Positions 13,172 through 34,249 of a stretch of DNA of 64,000 nucleotides are shown piece after piece (position 1 is the stretch's first letter; each line of letters opens with the position of its first letter). The stretch is taken from assembly GCF_037975245.1 (NCBI RefSeq), contig NC_092578.1, positions 6,909,501-6,973,500 of the forward strand, written 5' to 3'. Below the pieces are notes generated by a model. It was not told where the DNA came from, ran no database searches, and saw only the letters and a program-made list of their open reading frames with translations. The translations under genes and the position numbers were made by a program. Source of the DNA: Apostichopus japonicus (Eukaryota; Echinodermata; Holothuroidea; Aspidochirotida; Stichopodidae).

Positions 13172-13557
13172 CATAGGCGTAGGAGGCGGGGGGGGGGGGA
13201 GGGGGTGGGACTGGGGGTTGCAGCCTCCAATCCAATTCTTTTTGGAAAATTCGGGCAATATGCTGAGAATTTTTCGGTCACCTACTGAAAGAAAGATAAA
13301 TTGCAATGTGTTTTTCAATGGTTAAACTTATATTATTATTATTATCATTATTATTGCAACGACTTCCCCCCAAAATCTAACCAATATGGGAGGGTAATAA
13401 ATTAATAACACAGCAAATGATTGTATGTAATTGGCATGCGATGTAATAACCAATTCGTGTCTATATGATATGCACACCAATGTTATTTGGTTATATTTTT
13501 CGGCCAAGTCGTTACAGCCCCCCCCCCCCCCAATCAAACTGGGCTCCTATGTCTATG
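13172..13557. mobile_element. Probable hAT-type MITE, 386 bp (family E)
   Basis: The left end CATAGGCGTAGGAGG and right end CTCCTATGTCTATG form an imperfect inverted repeat. Just inside lie a G run (13188-13199) and, at the right, a C run near 13518-13531. The flanks TGAATTGA (13164-13171) and TGTATTGA (13558-13565) agree in 7 of 8 bases. The element is non-coding and appears older than families A to C, since both its ends and its target duplication have diverged. Confidence 0.65.
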
Positions 13558-13565
13558 TGTATTGA

Positions 13566-16500
13566 AGCCACGTAGAAGAAAATTCAGGGATTAAATACTT
13601 CAATACAATCAAACCTATAAACACCAGCTGCCCCTCCCCTCAAAGTGAGAAACAGCAATTTCATTCCTAGTGTATGAACACTGAGAAAATTAACAAATTC
13701 ACTTTAGTTTTTGAGTTCAGGTGAAGGAAAGTTATTTCACATATTTTACACATTTTGGAAAGTGTATACACCAGTTCGGACACGTTCCTATCGTCTCGAA
13801 ACGCAATAGAGATTGAATGGAAGATGGAAACACACGACTTAATCCACGTGCAACTTTGGCACTCGACAACTGTCTTCTATAAAATTGTAACGAAATTGAA
13901 CTTATCGACATTATCAATGAAAAAATCGCAATTTACTTAAGCTAAGTGCCCGTTTCCATTAATCAGAAATAATATATCTTTTGGTAATACAAAATATCCT
14001 TTTCTTTTCCTTTCCATTTTTGGAATTAAAAAGAACCTTTTTGTTATTAAAAGGTTGCATATTTGGTTGAAAATTGTTAACGGTACTATTTAGTTTTACT
14101 ATAGGCTATCATTGTGACTAAATGATTCTGTAACGAAAAAAAAAAATATTTCTTGCGATCGTATATGGTCATAAAATGAAATTCATCTGAGCGTCATGAT
14201 TAATATTGCTGTGAAAAGAGGAGCAATTAGTTCCGCTCTTTGGCACACGTCAGAGAGTCCTAACATGGAGGTCTGTTTTTACCTCAATGGTCCTACTATA
14301 CTTTACCTGGTACCGCACACACATGTTGAGATTATACATTTGATTTGTTAGTGGCAGTTTTTACACAAAATGCTTTTTACAATATGTCTTCAGTCGAATT
14401 CTAACTTTGGACCTTTTATACGGAGTACTGAAAAGTACATGGATCAAAACAAAATTGAGTTTCGTGTACCTCAATATTGGCATAGTATTATACAGTACTC
14501 GAAACTCTAGTTTCTTTGTATATAAGTTGAGAGCAGAATTTTGTATAAGCTCGGAAGTTAAAATTCATGCTTGCTGCCCTTGATTTACTTAATTTGGAAA
14601 TAGAGGGGGTGCTTTTAAAACGTGTTATGTATATGTTTACTTCATCTATGTTATACCAGGGAGTTTATCCAAAAACGACACATAACATGTATTAGGATCT
14701 CGAACTGGTCACATTTTGCTTATTATTATTATTATGGTTCCTTATATAGCGCAAATACTATAACATATATATATTCAAATGCGCTTTACATGATGAAGAA
14801 TAAAACAATAATAAGTAGAAATAAAAATACAAAACAAATCAAGTTAAATTAAGTTAATAAAAATAGTGGAAAAAAGAAAATATTATTGCGCAATATCATT
14901 CTCAGCTGGCTAGGGTCGTGAACTCAACTTACTTTAGACCTGTAAGTTTGAAGTGTTACCCAAGTTAGCACAGTACATAGAGTTACTATATGGTTAGCCG
15001 TAGAGTTCTCGGCAATCTTTTCGTAGTCAGTACAATTATTGTTACTTCATACTTGAGGATACATTCAAGGTATTTTGCTTTTGATGTTCATAATCCATCT
15101 TTTACATTGGAAGGTATCTAAAGTAAAGGTTAATTTTAGCTTCGTGAGTAGTATTTCTGTACTTTTTTTCTGTAATATATTGGGGCTTAAATTTTATCAT
15201 CTATTCCTAGGCCTAGCCTAACAACAGCTACCAGTTAGGCGTAGCTAAACTGCTAGCTTACACTAAGTACGTGAGTAGGCCGAACATCGTCCTAGGGTGG
15301 TTCCTGTGGGTTTGCAGAGCTGATGAGCTTTTTGGTTCCAAATTAGAGTGCTTTACTTTTTAACTGTTAAACTGAGACACCTGTGTTGGTCCACACAAAG
15401 TCTCTCTAATATACTTTGACGTATATGCTGTGATCGCTGACGCCACGGGTTACCGTTATTCTCTGCACGGTACTTTCCGCTGACACAAAATGTTGCTTTC
15501 CGCACACGTTTTTGTCAGCGGAAAATAGCAGAATGGCATACCGAACTGATTAGGCACATTGAAATGATTTACAGTAGGAGGATGGAGAAGAATTTGACTG
15601 TAGCAGGATAGAATGTAGCTCCGAGACTAGATTATTATTTGGGTAGCTTAGATTTGGAAGAGGAATGATGATTTAGTACAAGTGCGCATGGCGGCGGTGA
15701 TAATCAATTTAAGCAGCACCACCTTATTTGGTTGTAGTTTTCAATATGGCGTAAGGTGAAAAAGGTGAGCTGTCGTAACAATTTACGTTATAAAGTTTCA
15801 TCCTTTAGGGAGTATCTTTTGTGATAGTTTCTTCTTAACCTGACTTTCTTTGATACTTTTTCATGTTATTTTCATCATCCTGAATTTGGTTTCCTAAAAT
15901 TGAAGAAAAATATAGTGTACATGCAAGTGGGAAAAAAAATATGTTTTCCGCACAAGAAATTTTCAGCAGAAAGTACCGTGTGCGGAGAATAATTTAAATC
16001 CCACAATTCATCGATGGCTGTTAAAACCAGATGACATAATAAGGTGTAGATCCAGGGGAGCAGGAGGGGAGGGTGGTGGTTCCAAGTTGGGGGGGGGCGA
16101 GTTTGGGGCAAGCATTCTCTCTTCTTTTCAACCCCACACAGAAATATTCATAGTGGATATTAGCAAAACCAAACATGTATGTACCTTATTATAGACCTAA
16201 ATTACAGGGCAAGTAAACCTAGGAATGCGCCGTTTCGCGTCTAAAGAAACCACTAACATTGTAGTTGGCTTCAACAACCTTAGGGCCACAATTTCCTGGA
16301 TCAACTTCTGATAGCTGAAGATTATATTTCTGCAATTTCATGGTATTAGCAGTATAATCCTTAGTTACACACAGGCCAACAGTGTCATACATACTGCCCT
16401 GCATATTTTGTAAATGATCAGTTGTCAACAGAAACTGTTAGTGCAGATACTGGGTAGTTATCTTAACATTTCCAATAATTTACTGCATACCTCAAAATAG

Positions 16501-17821
16501 GAAAGTACTTGTTTCCCATGGTAAAGCTAAATAGTCTAACCGATAGCATGATTTCTACGTTTGTTTGACATGATCACCCTGCATAGTGGACAAGCCTGAT
16601 TTTTCAGCATATATGGCAAACCTACTCACACATTGGTATTTTGTAACTTGCATCACTTCAAACTGTGTGTTTACTTTATATGCAATATACTGTGAGTAAC
16701 TATTAATAAAAGTACAAGCACACATAGAGTCAAAAAGTGTTGCAATCTCGCACCTAGTATTTGCTTGCTTGGAACCAATGCAACAATAATTTGTACAGCT
16801 GGTTTGGTACAGTATTATAAGTAGTAAGGGTAGACTATATAACTATGATGTATATGCACAGTTAGGTATGTTCTGTTATAAGATTGATCATTGCTCTTTT
16901 CTATCACTCTCTCTCTTTTTTGGTTTCATTAGGTAGCCATTAAACTACATTTATGATTCTTTGAAACTGATCCGCTCTGGTTATTCCTTTCATTTCAGTG
17001 ACAAGGTTATGTTACTGTATTCTCATACATGTTATGTTTTCCTATCATTATAGCATAAATTCTGTCTTAAGATACTCTTATTATCTCACCGTGTATAATG
17101 CCTATAAAGTACTACACCACTGATTTGATGAATAAATGAATTGAATTAAGTTAGTCTTAGTGCTATCAGCCAAGTTCATATAGCACCACTAATGTGAGTA
17201 CGATAATATCAATTTTAGATCAATTCCTACTACAGTATCTCTTCAGATCAATTTCTATCTCACTTGGATAAGATAATAAAACTGTCCTGAAAATGTCTAT
17301 AGTTATTGCAACTTTTTCCTAGATATGCCATGCCTTAATACTACAGGCTATGCATATTGATTGCATGTCTTTATGACATGTCGCTTGTGTTGTTAAAGGA
17401 AATGGCAAACAAGGAATTTGAACCTACAAATACAGCCTATACAGATATCAGATAAAGGTAATTCCAGGGATCAAATTGGGCCTCTTGAATTAAGATGTGT
17501 AACCATTGAGCAACCTAATTAACTTAGGCAATGTAAATAAAGTCCAATTGAACTTCAAAAGTATCACCATGTTACTGTATTACGAGAGTCTATCTTTTAT
17601 GGTTAGGCCACTGTTTATTGTATACTACAGTCAGTTAGTAGGCCTTGATGATGTTATACAGCAGTCACAGACTTTACCATTAAGCTTGACTATATACACT
17701 ACGAGACCTGTACCGTCTTCTGTTTTTACCAGACAAGAAGTACAGTAACATTATTCCTGAATAACTTGGACTGAATATAGCCAAGAAGCAGTAACTACGC
17801 ACTATAGCCATCAATAACAGG
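13566..17821. other. Upstream region of ACAA1
   Basis: No coding exon is recognisable. The stretch holds the nested inverted repeat at 15456-15992 and, near 14715-14800, a fragment with GCGC-containing words (TATAGCGCAAATAC, GCGCTTTACAT) resembling the 3' tails of LINE/SINE elements. The ACAA1 promoter and 5' UTR should lie at its right end. I see no convincing TATA box or initiator, and a non-coding first exon is possible. Confidence 0.5.
15456..15992. repeat. Nested inverted repeat / possible MITE
   Basis: Outer arms: TTATTCTCTGCACGGTACTT at 15456 pairs with an imperfect complement ending GGAGAATAA at 15992. The outer pair differs by a 2-bp AC insertion and a few substitutions. Inside the left arm sits a second, perfect 12-bp stem, TTTCCGCTGACA (15474-15485) with TGTCAGCGGAAA (15513-15524). 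I could not find a clear target duplication, so the superfamily is open. Confidence 0.6.
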
Positions 17822-27417
<9,596 letters not shown>

Positions 27418-27902
27418 ATCAGCCCCAACTGATGATGACAGACTGATTCTGTTATGGTGTCATGAAACCATCGATGCATATGTAATTTGGCAATTCCAAA
27501 ACTTGATTCTTTGCATTCCATTCGTGCCAAGTATTTCTGATCGGTGCGCAGAAAGATATCCGAAGAAGTACTTTAACTACCGGATACTTTCAACATTGAA
27601 TAATCATGTCTATATTTTAAGATGGTTTTTGTGCATTATGATATGACTACAAATGCAATGTGAGTGCGGATATATCGTTTCAGCCAGTATAAATGATGGT
27701 ATCGTAAAATATAAGACCGTCGCTTCAGGACCAATTTATACTTTGTACCTGATGATTGCCTTGTAAATTTTAAAGTGTGCCTTTTGTCACTTCAACAAAA
27801 TTAGGTATATGTTACCTGGCAATCACTATGGAGTCATACTGGAAATGGAGGGGTAATTCTCATTAGTTGTACTTTGGTCTGACTTCTCTAAACTTTGTTA
27901 TA

Positions 27903-27908
27903 AATAAA
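27903..27908 (+). terminator. ACAA1 polyadenylation signal
   Basis: A canonical AATAAA lies 486 bp after the stop and is the best candidate for the ACAA1 3' end, giving a 3' UTR of about half a kilobase. Confidence 0.55.
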
Positions 27909-27929
27909 CGTATTGCATATTAGTAAGAC

Positions 27930-30900
27930 ATACTCCGTCGGTATATATGATCTAGGTACACAACAGTGGCTTCACAGTACAGGCCCCTCCCCACAGGTGG
28001 CTTTTACAATAGTTTATACTTTGGAAATACTGAAACTTGTAAAAATTACATACTGTTCCAAATTTTAAGAAATTTGTGCGTTTTCCCCCTTTGTCATTTT
28101 CATTTGAATCACACACAATGTTGTTATGTTGTTTCATTGCTATGTACCAAGAAGTATTAATACATAAACACATTAAATCAAGCTTTCTCTATAATGTTTA
28201 AGACTTACTGAGGTATGCTAATAGTAACATGTCCTCTTCTTTGCACCAGTCATTTAAACATCAACGGATGCGCAAAGACTTTTCGGAACATTGGTCATTT
28301 TTCTCTTTTTCTGTTGTGTGTATTTTTGTACTAAAAGAAAACCAAAAATTTGGGAGCCTGTAATATATTAAGAAGAGAATTTATATGCAGAAAAAAATCA
28401 TGGTGGTTTGGGGGAATTAATCAAATTAAATTGCATAACTTTTGTACCTCCAAGTAACACAAACAGCACTTAAGCCAAATCAGACGATAAGATGTCTTTT
28501 GTTTTTATATTTTTAAATTTTAATTAATTACAAAGGGAAAAGATTCTACTGTTGAAGTTCACACATGAGTGATTATCACTTTTTTAATATATATTTATAT
28601 ATTTTTTTTTATAATTTCTAGTGAATTTGGAGCAAAACTGATGACCTCTTACATCAGTCTCTAATAACAACCTAATTCAAGAGTGTGTACTAAATGAACA
28701 AAAAGATTGTTATGTAACAATAATGAAAAATTCACACAAAATGCAATATTATTAAAAGGGTTTTCACATAAATCTTTATTCACATATAATAGGCAACAAT
28801 ATTTACAAGTGACCACATATTTCATGTTATCATAACTAATGAATATACCAATGGGATTATGATTTATGACAGTGATTCAAATATTAGAATTAAATTCAGC
28901 GAATCATTTGTATTTCATCTGAATGACTTAAACATCCAAATTTTGAGGGACATTAAATTTATTACATGATAATAATATTTGAGGTCAATGAGAAATTGTC
29001 TATGCAATTTTATTTTGCCACTTTGAGAGAATGAAAAATAAATGATAGAAAAATGATAAACGCTTTGTTTAGTTTTCTTTACAGAAATTGTGTCACTTTA
29101 TCGGTGAATCTGTGTTACATTTGCTAATAACCACCAAGAACGAAAAAACCTGTCACCAGTAAGTCAAAGTCACATGGTGACTTCCAGTTCATGTTGAATG
29201 ATTTTCTGGTGTCAAACAACTTATATTAAAGAGAAAAATATTCCACAATGTTGAAAAACCGCATCTCAATATTGTGCCCTAAGTAACTTGAGATATAGTT
29301 GATTGAATGTAACCTATTTTGATTGACTAAACCTTCAACAACTCCAGCAAGTTGAATCACAGTTGAGGAGTCTGTAATGTCATCTGGGCAAAGTTCTTCA
29401 AAAGCTTTACTTAGGCTGTCCAAATTCGCTGTACTTCAAAATTTCATCAAAATGTATCATTTTTGTAGAAATATTCTTTATCCTGTGTGGTTAAATGATT
29501 GACAATATTATTATTAAGAAAAAACAGACATTTTCAGAGTGCCTTGATGACATCATTCATTCTGCTGTTGCCAGATACAAAAAATTACACAATAGCACAA
29601 CCTTTGAATATTCATAGCTTTGAGATACTAAAATGCTATGAGGATGTGGTTTTGGCCTAAACATTCAATTTTTTTTATAGTTATTTTGCAAAGCAATCAA
29701 CTTCAGCCAACAGAAAATCCCTTTAATTGCTGAATTAAAGTAACACCCAGCACTCAGTCGATATGCAATGAGATCGTTTATCATGTTTCTGATATGCAAC
29801 TGTATTATCTTACCATTGTCTGGTGTTTATGACAGACAGCTCATATTTGGTATGGTAAGGTTAAGTACATGACAATTCATTTTACACTAGTCTTGTGCAA
29901 TAACACGATCATGCTCCCCCTATGGGAGTTTGTAATGTCCTAAAATGCAGTTGTGCTTGAAAATGGAATGTATCCAACCATGCAATGAATTACTACATTC
30001 TTAGCTTGTTGCAGTAAGTACCACAAGTGTATACTTGTACCTCAAGGAAACAAATGCCAGCTTAAAAAACAATGTTTTAAACAAAATGTCACATTTTCAA
30101 AACAAAATGAAAACTTGATGGAGCCCAAAGCCAGCAGAAGTAGTATAGCTCAAGCTTGTTTTAAGAATAGGAGGTGCTACACAGATCAAGTGTCCAATCT
30201 TTTTGGGGTTGCTATAGTTGTACTCACTTGGTTTCTTGTTTACCTCAAAAGCTGTACTTTATGTTCCCTTTGTAACTCAGTTGCACTCTGAACAAGTCTA
30301 TAATATATCACAAATATTGGGATACCCCCATTCCTGTTTACCAATCTCCCCCCCCCCACCACCTTCAAACTAAAAGACATATGTACTTAACAATCATTTT
30401 AGTCTTGAAGGATCCTCCACTTTTAAGAAATGCAAGTGCTTATGAATTCTACATGCCTAAAATCAAGTTCTCACTGGCATTTTCCTGAATTTACAACAAA
30501 TATCCATTTCCTATACAAACTTTGAGAGCACCCCGATAATACATGCAGTCATACAGAAATTACAGTATGTTAGGTGCAAAAATCATGAGGATTTGTTATT
30601 TTGATGATTATCGACACCGACCTATCATATGTATATGTTCTAATGTCTACCGGCAGAAAAATCCCCCCCCCCACATTATTTTCTACCAGCAAATGGCAAA
30701 ATCCACTGGCATTTTAGCCAGTTAATAGCGCAATTTTTTAGGCCTGTTACCTTCCTCTTAATGGTGGACCAGGGTGGTAGTTCGCACATAGAAGGAACAA
30801 TCCTTCAAGTTTTAAAATGCGAAATTTTACTTTGAAATAATCTTCATCTGCTAACATCCAGAAATAAAGGGGGAAAGTTGATCGACTCACTCGTTGATAA

Positions 30901-30996
30901 GATACAAAAGTCCAAATGCCTTGCAATTTAAATATGGCAAGAAAAGTTCATTCTAATGATGCTATTTATAGATTACAAATTACATTCAGTAATCAT
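27930..30996. other. Convergent intergenic region, left part
   Basis: AT-rich and without a recognisable gene. Fragments near 30446 and 30640 share words (ACTGGCATTTT, GTCTACCGGCAGAAAAATC) with 35430-35540 and 56460-56510, indicating an uncharacterised dispersed repeat family. Confidence 0.5.
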
Positions 30997-31000
30997 TTAA

Positions 31001-31612
31001 AGCAGCATTTTGCGTTTGGTCGCCGTTTTCTATTTTTTTGACATGTCCATCGAGATTTTCACATATATCAATCACAAAACAGCAAACTAAGATATCAGCC
31101 AAGTTTTTCCCTGCCAACATCGTTAATTGGCGAGTAATTAAGGATATTTGCAGAGAATGAGAAAAGTATCCACGACAAAATTCCACATTTAATATTAATC
31201 GCATACAGAACCCAAACCCACTAGTTTGAATTCAACCAATCAGAGATGCAGGTTTAGTTATGAGCCGTTGCTAAAAATAGATTCAAGACTTTGCGTTGGC
31301 ACAACCAGGGAGTTGTTATGGAACTCTCTAGTACAACTGCCATATAGACTACACAAATCAAGCTTGGTGTTGGATTACGTATTGGTCAATGACGTTCGTA
31401 GTGTTTAAATATTCATATTATGGGCGAGGTTAGTTGGGATCCCAACGGAAAATATCTTGGAGAAAAACAAAGTTGAAAGTTGCAAATTTTTCGACTTTTA
31501 TGCCACCATTTGAAGTAAGATTTAAATAGATAAGCTAGTTATGTATGTCGTTATGGCATAGTGGAGTCAGTGAGGTTGAGAAATATCATAGAAAAGGACG
31601 CAAAATGCTGCT
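31001..31612. mobile_element. TTAA-flanked MITE, 612 bp (piggyBac-like)
   Basis: Perfect 15-bp terminal inverted repeats AGCAGCATTTTGCGT / ACGCAAAATGCTGCT sit directly inside TTAA tetranucleotides at 30997-31000 and 31613-31616. A TTAA target duplication is the hallmark of piggyBac transposition. The interior has no transposase. Superfamily assignment rests on the TTAA alone. Confidence 0.7.
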
Positions 31613-32602
31613 TTAAACATTGACAAATAGGTGTTCAGGTTGTCATCAAAGTGAGGGGCAAATTCATTAGAAATGCAAGTCTCACTTCTTTCTATGCACA
31701 ACTTTTAGACGAAAAACAAATTTGAGATTTTTAGGGAATTTTGATCCCTTAAATTTTGATGTTTTCACAAAGGATGACCATTGAACTGTACATAAATCAG
31801 GAATGGTATTGAAGTATTAGTAGATGAATCTGTATGGATTGAAAGAGTATGCTTGTATATTAAACAAAAGAAATTGAAAGTGCCAAGGATAATGAACACC
31901 ATTTGGGAGGTCTAATTTTCACATTAATTTCTACTCCAAAGTGACAAAGGTTATCTGGAAATGACAACAACAACAGGCTTTTACACCAAAATTCTGAAAG
32001 GTTAAACCCATCTACCAACCCATGAAAGTCATTTACAAACTGAAAAAGGTTGTAATAAATTGATTTCCCAATTCACTGATAATAAAATGATCCATAATAT
32101 GTTCACTACTGACTTGGATTACAATAATAGTGAATATTTAATAAAAGAGGATACATCAAGTTTGGGGATATGGTCTAAAACTCTGCTTTCAAAGCATGAA
32201 TGTTAAAGAGAGACCCTGAACATGTAACTTCAGGACCGTTTTCACAAAGGCCCGAATCAAATCAGTCTGAACCATAAATATCCCCTTGTCTATGGAGACC
32301 GATTCTTGAAGCGAATAAAATAATTCAAACGTCTGAAACTTACAATAAAAGATCACAGACCACTTGAATCAAAACTTAAGCAAACATAGTGAAACTGTCT
32401 AAAATGTCTCGTTTTGCATCGAATCTGTTATCAGATATGTTTGCAAATATGTTAAAAAGAAGAAAATACCCCACAGTGTACAACATGAATAATATTCCAA
32501 AAGATTGAAAGAAAAACAGGGGGAAAAAATCAACATAGGAACAAGGGGCAGTTCAATAGAGGCCTTATAACCTCTCTCTGAACAACGATAAGTTTTATTT
32601 TC

Positions 32603-32946
32603 TGGCTTTAATAGCTACAACATTATAGCTTCCAATGCCACACCACAACAGGTTCCCAAATGATTTTCTGTGAGGGGCAGAAAAACCACTGGTTGGAGGA
32701 GCTATTGGGGCCAAACAGGATCAAACTCTAACTATATATGGATCGAACAAAATGCAAGTTAGATTCATTTTTTTTGGCTTTAATAGTTACAACATTACAG
32801 GTTCCAAAATACAACACAACAGGTTCTAAAACCAATTTCTATGGGTGTCTGGGGGGGGGGGCAGAAGAACAGCTGGTTGGAGCTACTGGGGCCAAACAGG
32901 ATCAAACTCTCACTATATCTGGATCAAACAAAAAGCAGATTAGGCC
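32603..32946. repeat. Tandem duplication, 172-bp period
   Basis: Two units begin TGGCTTTAATAG at 32603 and 32775. They share GGGGCCAAACAGGATCAAAC and neighbouring words. The second unit has gained a G run near 32850. Confidence 0.85.
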
Positions 32947-33195
32947 AGTAGGGTGCTGAAGCCTTAGGCCCTTAAGGGTCTGCATTATATTCCAGGGTCA
33001 TATTTGGCCCCTGGGCAGCCTATTCATTACCCCCTACATTACATCAAGATTTACAAGAAAAAAGAAAAAAAAAACTTACAGCATCCTTTAAAGCAAACCT
33101 GCAGTCAATTCACAATCCGACATAGCAGTTTTCTGTTATGTTATGATCAGATCTCATATAAATAATATTAATACCTTTCAGTTCACATGACAGGT

Positions 33196-33201
33196 TTTAT
33201 T
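33196..33201 (-). terminator. Candidate VPS50 polyadenylation signal
   Basis: AATAAA on the minus strand, about 0.9 kb downstream of the VPS50 stop. ATTAAA variants lie nearer, around 33371 and 33384. The true 3' end cannot be fixed from sequence alone. Confidence 0.25.
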
Positions 33202-33602
33202 TGTGACAAAAACTGACACAAATACTATAGAAACACTTTTTTTGATTATCTTTTGGCCCTCCCTATACAAACTACATTTTAATAAATATTGTAAGGCCTA
33301 ATATCAAATTGCTGGGCGTTTTCCACTCTGTTTGAAAGAGTTTATAAATAATAATGTGAAGTATGTTTTGTTTAATATGTTTTTAATGCTTTGTATGCTT
33401 CTTTAAACATTATCACTCAAGTTAATTGACAACCCTGGAAAGCGTCTTTAAGTGATAGTTACAAAATTGAAAAAGTAAAGTTTTTTTTTATACTCAGAAT
33501 AAACAGAATACAAAGTGGGGTCACTCGAACCAACCTTATGACCTTACGACACTGAATTATATTCGAGGTCAGCTAACCTAATGTCCATCGAAGACAATAG
33601 TT

Positions 33603-33927
33603 GAGAGCGTAGTGGCCAATTGGCTAAGGCGTCGGACTCGTGATCCAAGGATTGCTGATTCGATTCCTGCCTAGATCATTACTTTGTGTCCTTGGGCAAG
33701 ATGCTTTATCTCACTTGCCTCTCTCCACCCAGGGGTTAAATGGGTACCTGTGAGGTAACTTCTCATTGGGCGCAGTATATAACTGCTGCCGACTAGAGGG
33801 ATTGTCTCTGGGACATGTTATCATTGACCAGGGGTAATATAACTGTCTGTAACTGTCTATAACTGTCTGTAAAGGGCTTTGAGACCTATCGCTGGTATAA
33901 AGCGCTATATAAAAAGCAAATATTATT
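33603..33927 (+). mobile_element. tRNA-derived SINE
   Basis: The head has a tRNA-like polymerase III promoter: A-box-like TGGCCAATTGGCTAAGG near 33612 and B box GATTCGATTCC near 33658. A body containing CTTGGGCAAGATGCTTTATC and CTCTCCACCCAGGGGTTAAA follows. The end, AAAGCGCTATATAAA, resembles L2/CR1-type LINE tails. A GTCTGTAACTGTCTATAACT subrepeat precedes the tail. The acceptor-stem structure is lost, so it is not a tRNA gene. Confidence 0.75.
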
Positions 33928-34135
33928 ACTTCAACTACTGAAGCACTTGTCCATGCAAGTGTCACCTAAACACTCAAGGTTAAGACATTTGGACACAAAC
34001 AGCCCAAAAAATACACTTTTAACCCTGTCCCTCCCTCCTTGGTGAGACAAGCTTTTTCTTGTTTTTTGTTCTGGTTGAAAAAATAACAGTCACAGTTTGA
34101 CCTGTGATTCCTTGCTTTTTTTATGAAATGGTTTG

Positions 34136-34249
34136 CTACCTCGGCCTGCCCTTTTCAAATTCTTCGATGACATTTAAGATACGATGCCTGGTCCTTCTGT
34201 TCCCGACCGCACAGTTGACCAGACCCATGAGCTGCCGGGCTGAATATTC
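34136..34249 (-). CDS. VPS50: VPS50 last coding exon 29
   Basis: Residues 920-956 plus TAG. It carries the basic C-terminal helix ([15 protein letters not shown]). Acceptor AG complement at 34250-34251. Confidence 0.95.
   Translation of the reverse strand, partial: EYSARQLMGLVNCAVGNRRTRHRILNVIEEFEKGRPR

Larger units (their letters stand above)
31617..33602. other. Convergent intergenic region, right part
   Basis: No gene seen. It contains a tandem duplication (32603-32946) and candidate minus-strand polyadenylation signals for VPS50. Confidence 0.5.

Noticed and set aside
33603-33675. tRNA gene
   Set aside because: tRNA-like promoter only. It continues into a SINE body with a LINE-like tail.
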